In this document: positions 63,675 to 64,000 of the stretch, in pieces
How positions within the stretch are numbered: position 1 is the first letter of the stretch
How the letters are laid out: every line of letters begins with the position of its first letter
Assembly: GCF_009908165.1 (NCBI RefSeq)
Contig: NZ_JAAAUC010000003.1
Coordinates: 62,001-126,000, forward strand
From: Frigidibacter albus
GTDB taxonomy: Bacteria; Pseudomonadota; Alphaproteobacteria; Rhodobacterales; Rhodobacteraceae
Reading direction: 5' to 3'
Length of the DNA: 64,000 nt
Program-made: the position numbers and the translations under genes
Notes under the pieces: generated by a model
What the model was told of the DNA's origin: nothing
Databases searched by the model: none
Seen by the model: only the letters and a program-made list of their open reading frames with translations

Positions 63675-64000
63675 TCAGGACTTGCGGGACTTCTTCTTCT
63701 TTTTCTTGGGCTCGCCAGTGTCGGCCGGGCCCGTGCCGCCGACCAGCGCTGCGAGATCGGCGGGGTCGAGCTGCGCCAGCTTCTCCTGCCACTCGGCCAA
63801 GGCCTGAAGCGCATCGGCGAGGTCCACGATCTCGGGGCCCGCGCCGGCCGCCTGCAGGTCGCGCAGGCGGTCCAGCGCCGGGGCCAGAACGCGGCGCTGG
63901 CGTTCGGCCAGAATCTGCCGGATCAGCGCCCAGGGGCCCGAGGGGGCCGCGAAATACTCGCGCCGGTCGCCGGGCACGCGGGCGATGGAGATGAGGCCCC
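63675..64000 (-). CDS. GbsR/MarR-family transcriptional regulator (5' partial)
   Basis: Only the C-terminal part, about 108 residues, is in the window; the frame stays open to the edge. The segment ISIARVPGDRREYFAAPSGP followed by WALIRQILAERQRRVLAPAL matches the region after the winged helix in GbsR-type regulators. The tail is unusually Lys-rich (EPKKKKKKSRKS). Target genes are unknown; being upstream of the iron cluster on the same strand does not prove a link. Confidence 0.7.
   Translation of the reverse strand, partial: GLISIARVPGDRREYFAAPSGPWALIRQILAERQRRVLAPALDRLRDLQAAGAGPEIVDLADALQALAEWQEKLAQLDPADLAALVGGTGPADTGEPKKKKKKSRKS

Overview
This 64 kb window is high-GC chromosomal DNA from an alphaproteobacterium, almost certainly a member of the Rhodobacteraceae (Rhodobacter / Gemmobacter / Tabrizicola / Paracoccus-like). 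The evidence is a split F0-type ATP synthase operon (atpI-B-E-b'-b without F1 genes), a MipZ division ATPase, a C-minus L31, the rpsP-rimM-trmD-rplS-rpmE block, a DUF5928-type glycosyltransferase paired with a sulfotransferase, bioMNY, and a hemP/imelysin iron cluster. Species cannot be named from the sequence alone.

Layout. 0-4 kb: uronate catabolism (a fructuronate reductase-type dehydrogenase cut by the window edge, plus KDG kinase), a DMT permease and an SDR. 4-12 kb (minus strand): the conserved rpmH-rnpA-yidD-ttcA / yidC-MOSC-engB cluster, interrupted between ttcA and yidC by a degenerate-GGDEF/EAL protein and a 730-bp gene-poor gap. 12-15.7 kb: TVP38 membrane protein plus a flavin disulfide-type oxidoreductase, an orphan histidine kinase, and tRNA-Arg(ACG). 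15.7-23.4 kb: an accessory-looking locus with two secreted Gly/Asp-repeat proteins that share a C-terminal domain, an isoprenylcysteine-methyltransferase-like membrane protein, a Pro-rich single-span protein, a membrane-tethered LuxR regulator, a PepSY-like secreted protein, a stand-alone degenerate receiver, and a secreted beta-type protein. This is the most likely undescribed system here.

23.7-34.9 kb: core information and energy genes (mipZ, rpmE, rplS, trmD, rimM, rpsP, chorismate mutase, GNAT, ffh), azoR divergent from a LysR regulator, an ArsR regulator, and the F0 operon. 35-49 kb: regulators, an OmpA lipoprotein, an Ada-type repair protein, nth, a PfkB kinase, PAP2, the sulfotransferase/glycosyltransferase pair, HIT, biotin ECF transporter bioMNY, a glutamine-synthetase-like ligase with a class III aminotransferase, and a secreted ClpP-like protein. 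49-57 kb: carboxyspermidine pathway genes (nspC plus carboxy(nor)spermidine dehydrogenase), a GNAT, and the sn-glycerol-3-phosphate ABC operon ugpBAEC behind a PHO-box-like element. 57-63.5 kb (minus strand): an iron cluster (small ORF, hemP, imelysin, bfd, bfr, di-heme oxidoreductase, second imelysin, DUF1513) downstream of a perfect palindrome that overlaps a -35-like hexamer. The window ends inside a GbsR/MarR-type regulator.

Three families of dispersed intergenic repeats occur. One is a four-copy modular hairpin element, two copies of which flank the ugp operon in inverted orientation. The second is a CATATG-containing element with two near-identical 43-bp copies and one degenerate copy. 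The third is a four-copy AAATATCC plus G/C-stem element.
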